In this document: positions 11,191 through 20,937 of the stretch, one piece after another
How the letters are laid out: every line of letters begins with the position of its first letter
Numbering within the stretch: position 1 is the stretch's first letter
Assembly (NCBI GenBank): GCA_022376925.1
Contig: JAIOJX010000032.1
Coordinates: 105,268,794 to 105,332,793 of the forward strand
Length of the DNA: 64,000 nucleotides
From: Tragulus kanchil
Lineage: Eukaryota > Chordata > Mammalia > Artiodactyla > Tragulidae
Direction of reading: 5' to 3'
The notes under the pieces: model-generated
What the model was told of the DNA's origin: nothing
Database searches by the model: none
The model's input: the letters and a program-made list of their open reading frames with translations, nothing else
Translations under genes and position numbers: made by a program

Positions 11191-12089
11191 TGAGATGAAA
11201 GCAACTTGAACCCCTGAGTCATCATTCAGAGCAGAGATGCTCAGGAGAGCCACTAACCCACATTGTATTTGTGTGAGTAATAAACTTTTATTGTGTTGTC
11301 CCACAGGACTCTCCTAATCCCTGGGCTCCCAGGATAGCGCTGGACCACCCTCACCTACTCCTAAGAGAAGCAGCAGGAGTAGGAAGACCCAGGCTGGGGT
11401 GGAGCTCCTTTTGTGGGGGCTGGGGAGGCAGCGAGGCTGACTTTGCTGGGGTTGCCTCTGGGAGGCCAACTCCTTGACGTCTCAGAGGAGGGGCTCCAGG
11501 CTTGTATTCCCAGCCCCATTTCTGGATTGGAACAAACTGTCACCCAGCTACCAGGCAGAGTCAGCATCCATGGCAGGTTCCTGTGGGACCATGGAGCCCC
11601 TGACCTGAAGGGGTTGAGCACAAGGGAACAGCTGGAGCCGGTCCCAAGGGTTTCAGAGATTACCACAGGAAACGCTTATAGCTAAGAGACTGCCATGGAT
11701 CTTCCCTGGTAGCTCCGACAGTAAAGAGTGTCTGCAATGCAGGAGACCTGGGTTCAGTCCCTGGGTTGGGAATATCTGTTGGAGTGCTGCCAGTTTTGGG
11801 GCTCTAGGATTCCTCGCCACCCTTCCGCAGAAGCCCTTGGTGTGACTACAGGCTCGCTGGTCTTTTTTCTTTTTCCTGGACACACAGGAAGACTGCATGT
11901 TTCACCTAATTTGCCAAGGTGACAAAGGCCAGTCACTAGGGTTCTTTGGAAGGAGTGTGAGCAGAAGCAATGTACCAGGCCCAGCTTTAAATCCCCAGTG
12001 TGACGCTGTTTGCTTTTTCTTTGCTTCCCATAGCAACAGTGTGTTGACTTAGATGATATGTAAGGGTCCTGTAAGATGGAAGCGGGGCT

Positions 12090-12309
12090 CCCCAGGTGGC
12101 ACTAGTGGTAAAGAACCCACCTGCCAATGCAGCAGACTGGAGAGACATGAGTTAGATCCCTGGGTCCGGAATATCCCCTGGAGGAGGGCATGGCAACCAG
12201 ATCCAGTATTCTTGCCTGGAGAATCCCATGGACAAAGGAGCCGGGCAGGCTGCAGTCCATGGAGTCTCAGAGAGTCAGACAGGGCTTAGTGACTTGGCAC
12301 ACGCACATG
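12090..12309 (+). mobile_element. Bov-tA type SINE (copy 2 of C)
   Basis: Duplicate of the element at 10971-11190 inside the second copy of duplication C. Confidence 0.92.
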
Positions 12310-12354
12310 TGAGATGAAAGCAACTTGAACCCCTGAGTCATCATTCAGAGCAGA

Positions 12355-12480
12355 GATGCTCAGGAGAGCCACTAACCCACATTGTATTTGTGTGAGTAAT
12401 AAACTTTTATTGTGTTGTCCCACGGAGGCTTCAGAGTTTGTCACCTCAGCAGAGCCCAGACTAGCATGGCTAATGTATTC
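12355..12480 (+). mobile_element. LTR-like 3' end (ancient, non-coding)
   Basis: 'TTGTGTGAGTAATAAACTTTTATTGTG' (read in parts around 12387-12416), followed by 'GAGTTTGTCACCTCAGCAGAGCCCAGACTAGCATGGCTAATGT', has the layout of the 3' end of an MLT/MST-like LTR. The first part is also present at the end of copy 1 of duplication C. Confidence 0.45.
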
Positions 12481-13214
12481 CTCTTGGATGGATTTTATAC
12501 CTTGAGTTTGCACATATATTTTATTGAAGAGAGAACTCCATGGCTAAAACCCCCATTCCAAGGTATCCTCTTTCAGGGTCTCTCAGCACTGAAGTCCTGA
12601 GATTTTGTATTTCGACGGTCATGGGCTGTGGAAGTCAAGTGGCTTGAGCTTGGTTGTACACTCTGACGGTGTGCCCTTGGGCCAGCTTTACACTTTTCTG
12701 AGCCTTGGTGTCTTCACCTCTAAAGTAGAGGCCAAGCTGCTTCAACTAGAGGGTTGTTGGGAGGACAAAGGAGGAGCAGTAAAAAGGGGAGATCTGCTTC
12801 AAGGAACGCACTGACACAATAAACATTTCTGTCATTAGGATCACTCTGCCCACCACACCACCACAGGTATGGTCAGAAGAAAGAGAATTGAAGAGACTTG
12901 AAATTTCAGCCATTCAGGTAGGGGACACGTCCAGCCCTGTGTGGGGTCCTGGGCCACAAGGCGAGGCTCTGAAGAGAGACCAGCTCTCTTTTCAGCTGCA
13001 TTTTGGCAAAAGGGATGATGTCTACCCTAACTACAGCAATGGCTCATGAAGAGATTCCTGGCCCTTGATGATATAATTAAGCCTCGCTGGGGTGGGAACT
13101 CTGCTCACACTCCTTTTACAGAGTAGGAAACTGGGGTCACAGGCTGAGCCTCTTGCCCCAGGTGATACAGGTAGGGTGCAGACCACGCTGGGATTTGAAC
13201 CCAGGAAGTCCTAC
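12481..13214. other. Gene-less stretch with MIR-like fragments
   Basis: MIR-like pieces near 12620-12830 (GGGCCAGCTTTACACTTTTC, TGTCTTCACCTCTAAAGTAG) and 13100-13214 (CTTTTACAGAGTAGGAAAC, GGGATTTGAACCCAGG). The second one is interrupted by the tRNA-like insert at 13215. Confidence 0.55.
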
Positions 13215-13309
13215 CTGGGAAGCCCCCCAGACCAGAGCGCCTGAACAGGGACATGAACCCTGGAGCACCAGATTAAAAGTCGATGCTCTGCTGATGGAGC
13301 TATCCAGGC
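13215..13309 (-). mobile_element. 95-bp tailless retroinsertion carrying a tRNA-Lys-like sequence
   Basis: The insert is flanked by a perfect 12-bp target-site duplication, AGGAAGTCCTAC at 13203-13214 and again at 13310-13321. Read on the minus strand it starts exactly with a tRNA 5' end. It ends with a 23-nt extension beyond the tRNA 3' end that can form a short CTGGG/CCCAG hairpin. There is no A tail at either end. The insert breaks a MIR-like sequence. This matches the idea of tailless tRNA retropseudogenes made by the LINE-1 machinery; that attribution is inference. Confidence 0.75.
13238..13309 (-). pseudogene. tRNA-Lys(TTT)-like pseudogene
   Basis: Minus strand, 72 nt. The acceptor stem GCCTGGA pairs with TTCAGGC (one G-T pair), with discriminator G. 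The A box region reads TAGCTCCATCAGCAGAGCA, close to the tRNA-Lys form. The anticodon loop CTTTTAA gives anticodon TTT. The T arm CAGGGTTCATGTCCCTG keeps the B box with one change. Compared with functional tRNA-Lys-TTT from memory, one base is missing from the 5' side of the anticodon stem and the variable region differs, so the anticodon stem is impaired. I call it a pseudogene; a weakly functional gene is unlikely. Confidence 0.78.
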
Positions 13310-13321
13310 AGGAAGTCCTAC

Positions 13322-13791
13322 AGCAGGCTGTGAACAGCCCTCCGAGCTGTTTAGACTGCATTGGTGTGTGAGAGGTGGAGGCAGGACGGGGAAGGGGAGG
13401 CTGTCAGGAGAGTAGGTTTCCAAGACTAAAGAGAATAGTAACATTTCTCTGTTGCTTGGTCCCCTTCTGTGCCTCTGACTCTCTTTCCCGGATTGTCTTT
13501 TTAACCTCATTTGATACCCCTCTTCCCGACTTGCCAGTTTTCTTTGCCTCATTTGAATTCTTTCAGTACCTCCTCGCTGTCCCTGGGATGCAGTCCGAAA
13601 TCTGAGACTGCATTCAGGGCCCCCAGAAAGTGCCCTTTCCTGTCCTGGTTCCAGCTGCTGAGCTGCCCTGTTGTCTTGTGCCCGGTGCTCTACTTAGAGT
13701 GAACGTCTGGAACGCCTTCCCCAAGCCCCGCCCCTCATTCCCTCTGCACAGCTCACTCCACGTGCTCTCTGCCTGGACCGCTCTCCCCACC
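13322..13791. other. Gene-less stretch with an L2-like fragment
   Basis: Around 13616-13790, phrases such as 'GTCTGGAACGCCTTCCCCAAG' and 'GCTCACTCCACGTGCTCTCTGCC' resemble LINE-2 3' sequence on the + strand. No gene is supported. Confidence 0.45.
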
Positions 13792-14352
13792 TTTCCTGTG
13801 AAATCACTCCAACTCCAGGCAGCTGTCTCAGGGTTTTTGGGTTGGGCCACGTGTTTCGCACTGCCGTATGTAGCCCAGAACTGTGTCACTCCTCTGGTCC
13901 CCTGGGTTATTACAGTCTCCATCTCTGTCTGAACCTCAGCAGCTCCTCTGGGGCAGCACCTGGGCTGGGACCTCCAACACTGCCCCGCACAGGGCCTGGC
14001 ACCACGGGAATGTCAGTGACCCTGGATTGCAGGCGAGGGTTCAGGGGCACTGGAGGATGGCACCACACAGGTTAAGAGGTGAATGCGAGAGGCACAGTGG
14101 GACCCCAAGTAGGGTGGGGTGCGAGGACCCAGACAACCGGGGAATCCGTGTGGCTTCAGGGGTTATTTGAGGACCTGAGGACGGACACTGAGGCTGGCTG
14201 GTTCAGAAGGATGCCAGGCCAAACCATAAATATCCGTTTAGACTGTGGCCAGGCCATGGCCTTGGCACAAAAAAATTGCATGTATCATATAATATAAGTT
14301 ATATACAAAAGAGATGTATGTTGCATTTTATAAGAAACAGACTAGTCATATA

Positions 14353-14571
14353 TGCGTTAAGTCGCTTCAGTTGTGTCCGACTCTTTGCAACTCTGTGGAC
14401 TGTGGCCTGCCAGGCTCCATCTGTCTGCGGCGTTCTCTAGGCTAGAATACTGGAGTGGACTGCCATTTCCTACTCCAGGGGACCTTCTCGGCCCAGGGAT
14501 TGAACCTGCATCAACCTATGTCTCCTGAACTGGCAGGAAGATTCTTTGCCACTAGCACCACCTGGGAAGTC
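14353..14571 (-). mobile_element. Bov-tA type SINE with target-site duplication (copy 1 of D)
   Basis: On + it reads GTTAAGTCGCTTCAGTTGTG, TGGACTGTGGCCTGCCAGG, ACTGGAGTGGACTGCCATTT and CACCACCTGGGAAGTC. It is flanked by AGTCATATA at 14344-14352 and 14572-14580. Confidence 0.93.
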
Positions 14572-15455
14572 AGTCATATACTTTATTATCCAAATCAGAA
14601 CTTTCTGAGAAAGAAAGGAATTGCAGGGAATAATTATATGGGACAAGAGTTGTAAACCTGGACTGTCCTGGAAACACTGGAGGTATGGCCACCCTGGGTC
14701 AAAAGCATCATAAAAAATGAACACCTTTGAACCCAACTTGAAGGTGAGAGCATGACTAACCCTGTGGACCTCTTCCTTATCCCATTTCCCTGCCTACCTT
14801 ACAGAAGTAATCATTATCTTGAATTTTATTGAGTCATTTCCTCAGTAAAACTTGTATCACATGTTTGTGAAAACCTAGACAATATAGTTTCTTTTTGCTT
14901 GTTCTAAGATTTAAATGTTGGATTCTGTTTCCTGTGAAATCATTGGGTCTCCACGTGTTTGCACTGCCGTATGTAGCCCAGAACTGTGTCACTCCTCTGG
15001 TCCCCTGGGTTATTACAGTCTCCATCTCTGTCTGAACCTCAGCAGCTCCTCTGGGGCAGCACCTGGGCTGGGACCTCCAACACTGCCCCGCACAGGGCCT
15101 GGCACCACGGGAATGTCAGTGACCCTGGATTGCAGGCGAGGGTTCAGGGGCACTGGAGGATGGCACCACACAGGTTAAGAGGTGAATGCGAGAGGCACAG
15201 TGGGACCCCAAGTAGGGTGGGGTGCGAGGACCCAGACAACCGGGGAATCCGTGTGGCTTCAGGGGTTATTTGAGGACCTGAGGACGGACACTGAGGCTGG
15301 CTGGTTCAGAAGGATGCCAGGCCAAACCATAAATATCCGTTTAGACTGTGGCCAGGCCATGGCCTTGGCACAAAAAAATTGCATGTATCATATAATATAA
15401 GTTATATACAAAAGAGATGTATGTTGCATTTTATAAGAAACAGACTAGTCATATA

Positions 15456-15674
15456 TGCGTTAAGTCGCTTCAGTTGTGTCCGACTCTTTGCAACTCTGTG
15501 GACTGTGGCCTGCCAGGCTCCATCTGTCTACGGGATTCTCTAGGCTAGAATACTGGAGTGGACTGCCATTTCCTACTCCAGGGGACCTTCTCGGCCCAGG
15601 GATTGAACCTGCATCAACCTATGTCTCCTGAACTGGCAGGAAGATTCTTTGCCACTAGCACCACCTGGGAAGTC
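15456..15674 (-). mobile_element. Bov-tA type SINE (copy 2 of D)
   Basis: Duplicate of 14353-14571 with the same AGTCATATA flanks. Two small substitutions separate it from copy 1. Confidence 0.93.
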
Positions 15675-15869
15675 AGTCATATACTTTATTATCCAAATCA
15701 GAACTTTCTGAGAAAGAAAGGAATTGCAGGGAATAATTATATGGGACAAGAGTTGTAAACCTGGACTGTCCTGGAAACACTGGAGGTATGGCCACCCTGG
15801 GTCAAAAGCATCATAAAAAATGAACACCTTTGAACCCAACTTGAAGGTGAGAGCATGACTAACCCTGTG

Positions 15870-16895
15870 GACCTCTTCCTTATCCCATTTCCCTGCCTAC
15901 CTTACAGAAGTAATCATTATCTTGAATTTTATTGAGTCATTTCCTCAGTAAAACTTGTATCACATGTTTGTGAAAACCTAGACAATATAGTTTCTTTTTG
16001 CTTGTTCTAAGATTTAAATGTTGGATTCTGTTGTGTGAAATCTTCCGCAATACGCTGATCTCCCTCAGTGCTATGCTTCTAAGATTCCTTCACAGAGTTG
16101 GTCACAGTTACATCTGACCCACTTCCACTGCTGTATAGGATTTGATTATATGGAGATGGTATAATTTATTAATTCATTTTCCTTCTAAGGACATTAGTTT
16201 GGTTTCCAGGTTTTTACCATTGTAACTGACATTATGAGGATTCCACACTTGTGTATATAGTCTCCTGATGCTGTGTGTACAAATTTCTCCAGGGTTTATG
16301 CTCGGTAATGAAGTCACAAGTACTAAAGTGGTTGCAGCAATATTCGTTGCATTAGACGCATCGGGGAATTCCTTTAGCTCCATGTCCTCACCAATACTTG
16401 CTACTATCAGATTCCTTTTCTGTGGAAAACCTCATCATGGTATTAACTTCGTTTTTCCCCGATTACTGTAAGGTTTAGCATCTTCTCTTTAGGTTTATTT
16501 TCTATTCGTATTTCCTCTACTGTGAATCCTTGTTCATATCTTCTGCTGTTTTAAAATACATATTTTATTTAATTATTTGGCTGCTCCGGGTCTTAGCTGC
16601 GACATGTGGGCTCTTCAATCTCTACTTGCAGCATGCAAATCCTTCACTTCAGCATGTAGGATCCAGTCCCCTGACCAAGGATCAAACCCGGGTCCCCTGC
16701 CTTAGGAGGGCACAGTCTTAGCCACTGGACCACCAGGGAAGTCCTTTTTGCCCTTTTTAAAATTGAGCTGTTTGTCTGTCTTCTTCACACTAGTTTGTAA
16801 GAGTTCCTTGTATATTCTGAGTAGAATGCCTTGTTCATTATCTGTACTATAATATAGTCTCCCAATTTGTAGCTACTCTTTTAAACAATGAGAAA
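15870..16895 (-). mobile_element. Ancient LINE-1-like remnant, interrupted by a SINE
   Basis: The + strand shows the complement of an old L1 3' region: 'TTGGTTTCCAGGTTTTTACC', 'TTCTCCAGGGTTTATGCTCGG', 'TCCTCACCAATACTTGCTACTATCAG' (read in part), then after the SINE 'GTAAGAGTTCCTTGTATATTC' and 'CTCCCAATTTGTAGCTACTC'. No intact reading frame remains. The left limit is uncertain because duplication D overlaps it. Confidence 0.6.
16558..16744 (-). mobile_element. CHR-type SINE inserted in the L1 remnant
   Basis: The + strand ends with CTTAGCCACTGGACCACCAG and GGAAGTCC, the complement of a GGACTTCCCTGGTGGTCCAG head. GGATCAAACCCGGGTCCCC is the B-box region. The A-rich tail is the ATTTTATTTAATTATTTGG at the left. 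Confidence 0.82.
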
Positions 16896-16995
16896 AAAAA
16901 TTAACTTGGAAGAAGCAGAGATTTCTGCATGGTGACAAATACTTTAACAGAAACAACAACAAAACATTATTAACATCCTTAAAAGAAATAAGAGA

Positions 16996-17591
16996 GGGCT
17001 TCCCTGGTGGTACAGTAATAAGGACACTGCCTTGCAGTGCAAGGGGTGTCGGTTCGTTCTCTGGCCTGGGAAAATCCCATGTGCTGCGGAGCGGCTGGAC
17101 CGGTGTGTCCAGCTAACGAGCAGGAGCTCTGGAGCGGATGCGCCCAGAGCCGGTGCTCTGCGAGGAGACAGGTCGCTGCGATGGGAAGCCCACACAGGCC
17201 AAAGAACAGAGATAAATAAATGAAAGAGGGCTTCCCTGGTGGTCCAGTGGGTAAGGACACGGCCTTGCAGTGCAAGGGGCGCCGGTTCGATCCCTGGCCT
17301 GGGAAGATCCCACGTGCCGCGGAGCGGCTGGACTGATGTGTCCAATTACCGAGCCGGAGCTCTGGGGCGCATGCGTCCAGAGCTGGCGCTCTGTGACGAC
17401 AGAGGCCCACCGGGATGGGATGCCCACAGGAGCCAAAGAACAAAGATTGATGAAAAATAGAGAAATGAAAGACCAATAGAAGTGGCCCGCCCGTTCCCCT
17501 CCCTCCCCACCCCACCCCCGAAAAAGATCTTTAAAAAAATTATAAAATAAATAAATAAATGAAAGACCAATAGAAGTGGCCAAAACAAACA
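16996..17591 (+). mobile_element. tRNA SINE (short-tail form) split by a nested SINE
   Basis: The outer element starts GGGCTTCCCTGGTGGTACAG, runs to ATAAATAAATGAAAGA at 17227, is broken by a second SINE and resumes at 17567 with CCAATAGAAGTGGCC. Its own target-site duplication is AAAAGAAATAAGAG at 16981-16994, repeated at 17592-17605. The split tail proves that the CCAATAGAAGTGGCC motif belongs to the element and not to the flank. Confidence 0.88.
17228..17550 (+). mobile_element. Nested tRNA SINE (long, C-rich tail form)
   Basis: Starts GGGCTTCCCTGGTGGTCCAG, B box GGTTCGATCCC, body to GAAAGACCAATAGAAGTGGCC (two parts), then a pyrimidine-rich tract (CCCCTCCCTCCCCACC) and an A-rich end. It lies in the outer SINE and is flanked by a perfect 16-bp duplication, ATAAATAAATGAAAGA at 17212-17227 and 17551-17566. 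Confidence 0.92.
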
Positions 17592-17676
17592 AAAAGAAAT
17601 AAGAGGAAAAGTTGTATCATGAAAAAAGAACAGGGTACTATAAAAAGGGAATAGTCAATTAAAAAACAAAAACAAG

Positions 17677-17938
17677 GGGCTTCCCTGGTGGTCCAGTGGG
17701 TAAGGATACCGCCTTGCAGTGCAAGGGGCGCCGGTTCGATCCCTGGCCTGGGAAGATCCCACGTGCCGCGGAGCGGCTGGACAGATGTGTCCAATTACCG
17801 AGCTGGAGCTCTGGAGCGCATGTACCCAGAGCCAGTGCTCTGCGGTGAGAGAGCCCACTGCAATGGAAGGCCCACACAGGCCAAAGAACAAAAAAGATTA
17901 GTGAATGAAAGATCAATAGAAGTGGCCAAAAAAACACA
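17677..17938 (+). mobile_element. tRNA SINE of the same young subfamily, short tail
   Basis: GGGCTTCCCTGGTGGTCCAG head, GGTTCGATCCC B box, ending GATCAATAGAAGTGGCC plus A-rich tail. Flanks AACAAAAACAAGG on the left and AACAAAACAAGG at the right end (about 17939-17950) form a target-site duplication with a one-base length difference. Confidence 0.88.
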
Positions 17939-17950
17939 AACAAAACAAGG

Positions 17951-18381
17951 ATCTCTTGGAAATATGATTAGAGGAAAAATAAAAACCTCTGTAGAAGGCT
18001 GAAAAAAAAATTCCAGATAGAGAACAAAATGAGGTGAAATATGTCTGTGTGTGTGTGTGTATGTGTGTGTATGAAACGTAGAACACCAGTACAGGATGGC
18101 CAATATTGGAATAATTAAGAAGAGCCATAAAATAAAAAAAGAAAGAAAAATGAAGACCGTTATAGAGGTTGCTCTAGGAAACTTTCTCCAAATTGAAGAT
18201 GAGTTTCCAGGATGAGAGGACCCAATGTGGCCCCAGAACACAGTGAATGGAAATTTACTCAAAGACACCCTGAGGACACAGGTGCCTAAATGTTTCCAGA
18301 GAGAAAGAACAGGGTCCTATAAACAGAAAACTAAGTGGCTTTGGACTTTTCAACAGGAATTATCCATAGAAGACTGTGGAG
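17951..18381. other. Gene-less stretch with a TG tract
   Basis: TGTCTGTGTGTGTGTGTGTA at about 18043-18075 is a TG microsatellite. The remainder shows no recognisable gene or family. Confidence 0.6.
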
Positions 18382-18545
18382 GACTTCCCTAGTGGTCCAG
18401 GGGCTAAGACTCCATACTCCCAATGCAGAAGACCCAGGTTCTATCCCTGGTCAGGGAACTAGATCCCACATGCCGCAACTAAAGGTCATGATTGCCGCAA
18501 CTAAGACCTGGTGCAGTCAAATAAATAAAAATATTTTAAAAAAGA
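18382..18545 (+). mobile_element. CHR-type SINE, 3'-shortened
   Basis: GGACTTCCCTAGTGGTCCAG head, GGTTCTATCCCTGGTCAGGG, ATCCCACATGCCGCAACTAA, tail CAAATAAATAAAAATATTTT. The middle of the usual CHR body is missing. Confidence 0.82.
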
Positions 18546-18765
18546 AGACAGTGGAGGAACCATTGAAGAATCAGAAGGAAAATTATTTCCAACTTAGAGC
18601 TCTACACCTCATCAAACTACCAATTAAATTAAAGGCACTTTTAGAGATGCAAGGTCTCAGAAAGTTTACCTCTAATATGTCCTCTTAGAAACCTGTGAAC
18701 ATAAGTTTGTTTTCTATGTGTGAGTCTATTTGTTCTAGATTTATACATATAAAACACATGTTTTT

Positions 18766-19074
18766 GGGCTTCCCTGGTGGTCCAGTGGGTAAGGACACCG
18801 CCTTGCAGTGCAAGGGGCGCCGGTTCGATCCCTGGCCTGGGAAGATCCCACGTGCCGCGGAGCGGCTGGACAGATGTGTCCAATTACCGAGCTGGAGCTC
18901 TGGAGCGCATATGCCCAGAGCTGGTGTTCTGCAACAGCAGAGGCCACTGCAATGGGAGGCCCACACGGGCCAAAGAACAAAGATGGATGAAAATAGATAA
19001 ATGAAAGACCAATGGAAGTGGCCCACCCGCCCCCTCCCCCCCCCCCCCCCCCAAAGTAAATAAATAAATTAAAA
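18766..19074 (+). mobile_element. tRNA SINE of the young subfamily, long C-rich tail
   Basis: Head GGGCTTCCCTGGTGGTCCAG and the first 130 bp are almost identical to the element at 17677. The tail is GAAAGACCAATGGAAGTGGC, followed by a C tract with a run of about 17 C at 19036-19052, then AAATAAATAAATT. Flanks AAAACACATGTTTT (18751-18764) and AAAACACGTTTT (from about 19078) look like a target-site duplication. Confidence 0.88.
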
Positions 19075-19084
19075 AAAAAAACAC

Positions 19085-19590
19085 GTTTTCTAATTTATAC
19101 AAAATAAATTCGTTTGTATCATATTTTAGTTTCCTCATAAAAATGATATTACATGATATTTGTCTTTCTCTGTCTGACTTAATTCACCTAATATGATAAT
19201 CTCTAGGTCTATCCACACTGTTGCAAATGGTATTATTTCATTCTTTCTAAGGTCAATACTCCATTATATATAGTCTCATTAAACCATCATCTATTGATGG
19301 GCACTTGGGTTGTTTCCATGTTCTGAGATTACCAAAGGGGAAAGGTGGGGGGAGGGATAAATTAGGTATACGAGATTAACGGATACAAACTATTATACAC
19401 AGAATAGATAAGGAACAAGGACTTGCTGTATAACATAGGGAAGTATATTCAGTATTTTGTAGTAAACTGTAAGGGAAAATAAAGAAAAAGTGTATACGTA
19501 CACACACACCCCTGACTCACTTTGCTCTATACCTGCAACTAATACAATATTGCAAGTCAACAATATTTCAATAATATAAAAAATGAAAGC
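19085..19590 (+). mobile_element. LINE-1 3' end with inverted 5' segment
   Basis: From about 19335 to 19590 the + strand reads as a ruminant-type L1 3' UTR (GGGGGGAGGGATAAATTAGG, GGACTTGCTGTATAACATAG, CTTTGCTCTATACCTGCAAC). The adjacent 19085-19330 is the complement of the part that normally lies just upstream (on + TGTCTTTCTCTGTCTGACTT and CCATCATCTATTGATGGGCA). The head-to-head arrangement is the usual outcome of twin priming. Non-coding remnant. Confidence 0.78.
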
Positions 19591-20000
19591 TATGAGCAGA
19601 TGTTTGCCCAAATAAGATGGTGAATATTGAAAAAGGAAGACATGGGATGTCAGAAGCAAGAGATTCAACACAGGAGAAAAATGCAGAGAAGCCTCCAGAT
19701 GATAGGGAAGGGGAAGCCACAGTGAGATTTGAGCAGCTGACCTTGCTGTCAGCTTGTCAGAAATCTGCAGGGACTTCCCAGGTAAGTTGATAGAATACTA
19801 ACATGAGTGATGGCATTAAGAGAAGTTTATACAGATGACGGAGAGCTTGGAAATAAGGAATGAATACTTGTAAATGAAGCAAAAATAAAGTGACAAATAA
19901 ATATCCTGTATAATTCTAGGAAAAACATAGTGCTCCGGGAAAAAATACTAACCATGGCACACTGTGAACAGCATGTCTTTTGTTGGGATCACATAAAAAG
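19591..20000. other. Gene-less AT-rich stretch
   Basis: Unrecognised sequence with a few A-rich strings. It may be degraded LINE-1 sequence upstream of the next element, but I cannot show it. Confidence 0.4.
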
Positions 20001-20192
20001 TCTTTCAAAATATGACACTAAAGCACAGGCAACAAAATAAAAAATAGATAAGTCGGACTACATCAAAAATAAAAACTGTGTATCAAAAGACACAGCCAGC
20101 CATTACTAGGCTACCCAGAGAGTGGGGGGATATATTTGTGAATCATGTATCTGATAAGGGATTAACACCCAGAATACATAAAGAACTCCTAT

Positions 20193-20510
20193 GGGGCTTC
20201 CCCTGGTGGTCCAGTGGGTAAGGACACCGCCTTGCAGTGCAAGGGGCGCCGGTTCGATCCCTGACCTGGGAAGATCCCACATGCTGGGGAGCGGCTGGAC
20301 CCATGTGTCCAATTACCAAGCCGGAGCTCTGGAGCGCATGCGCCCAGAGCCGGCTCTGCAACGACAGACGCCACCGCGATGGGAGGCCCACAGGAGCCAA
20401 AGAACAAAGACGGATGAAAATGGAGAAATGAAAGACCAATAGAAGTGGCCCGCCCGCTCCCCTCCCTCCCCAACCTGACCCCCGCCCAAAATAAATAAAT
20501 AAATAAATCT
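20193..20510 (+). mobile_element. tRNA SINE of the young subfamily inside the L1 (copy 1 of E)
   Basis: GGGCTTCCCCTGGTGGTCCA head, GGTTCGATCCCTGACCTGGG, CCAATAGAAGTGGCCCGCCC, C-rich tract and an ATAAATAAATAAATAAATCT tail. It splits the L1 phrase AAAGAACTCCTA...AAGAACTCCTACAACCC, so AAGAACTCCTA is its target-site duplication. Confidence 0.92.
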
Positions 20511-20937
20511 AAAAAGAACTCCTACAACCCAACAACAGCAACACAAAGATGATAATTTTAAAATGGGCAAAGGACTCGAATAGACACGTCTCCTAAGAAA
20601 ATACAGATATGGTCAGTAAGCACATGAAATGATTCACAGGACCACTATTAAGGAAATGCAAGTCAAAACCACAATGAGATACCTGTTAGGATAGCTACCA
20701 TTAAACAAAGAAAGAAAGAAAGAAAATAACAAGTGCTATCACAGATGTGGCCCTTTGTGCACCATTGGTGGAATGTAAAATAGTGCAACTACTATGAAAA
20801 ATGGTACAGCAATTTCTCAAAATTAAAAATGGAATTACCATATGATCCAGCAATTCTACTTTTTTTTAATGGGCCTCCATGTCAGTTTATTAGATGGCAT
20901 CACCGACTCAACACTCATGAGTTGTTGGTTTTTTTTG

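Larger units (their letters stand above)
10186..12423. repeat. Tandem duplication C (unit 1119 bp)
   Basis: Copy 1 is 10186-11304 and copy 2 is 11305-12423. Both start AGGACTCTCCTAATCCC and end ATTGTGTTGTCCCAC. I saw no difference between the copies when reading through. The right flank continues GGAGGCTTCAGAG. Confidence 0.95.
13792..16030. repeat. Tandem duplication D (unit about 1103-1136 bp)
   Basis: Copy 1 is 13792-14927 and copy 2 is 14928-16030. The breakpoints share TGTGAAATC (13797, 14933 and about 16034). At the start of copy 2, 33 bp present in copy 1 (the CTCCAACTCCAGGCAGCTG region) is compressed to ATTGGGTCTCCACGTG. Other differences: CTGCGGCGTTC versus CTACGGGATTC in the SINE. 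Confidence 0.94.

Noticed and set aside
13203..13321. Functional tRNA-Lys gene
   Set aside because: A base is missing from the anticodon stem, several conserved positions differ, there is no T-run terminator, and it is flanked by a target-site duplication.
16979..17592. 133-178 codon minus-strand frames with SSRSAARGIFPGQGSNRRPL-like protein
   Set aside because: These are antisense translations of the tRNA SINEs. The same peptide recurs at every SINE copy (for example 18685, 20189 and 33862).
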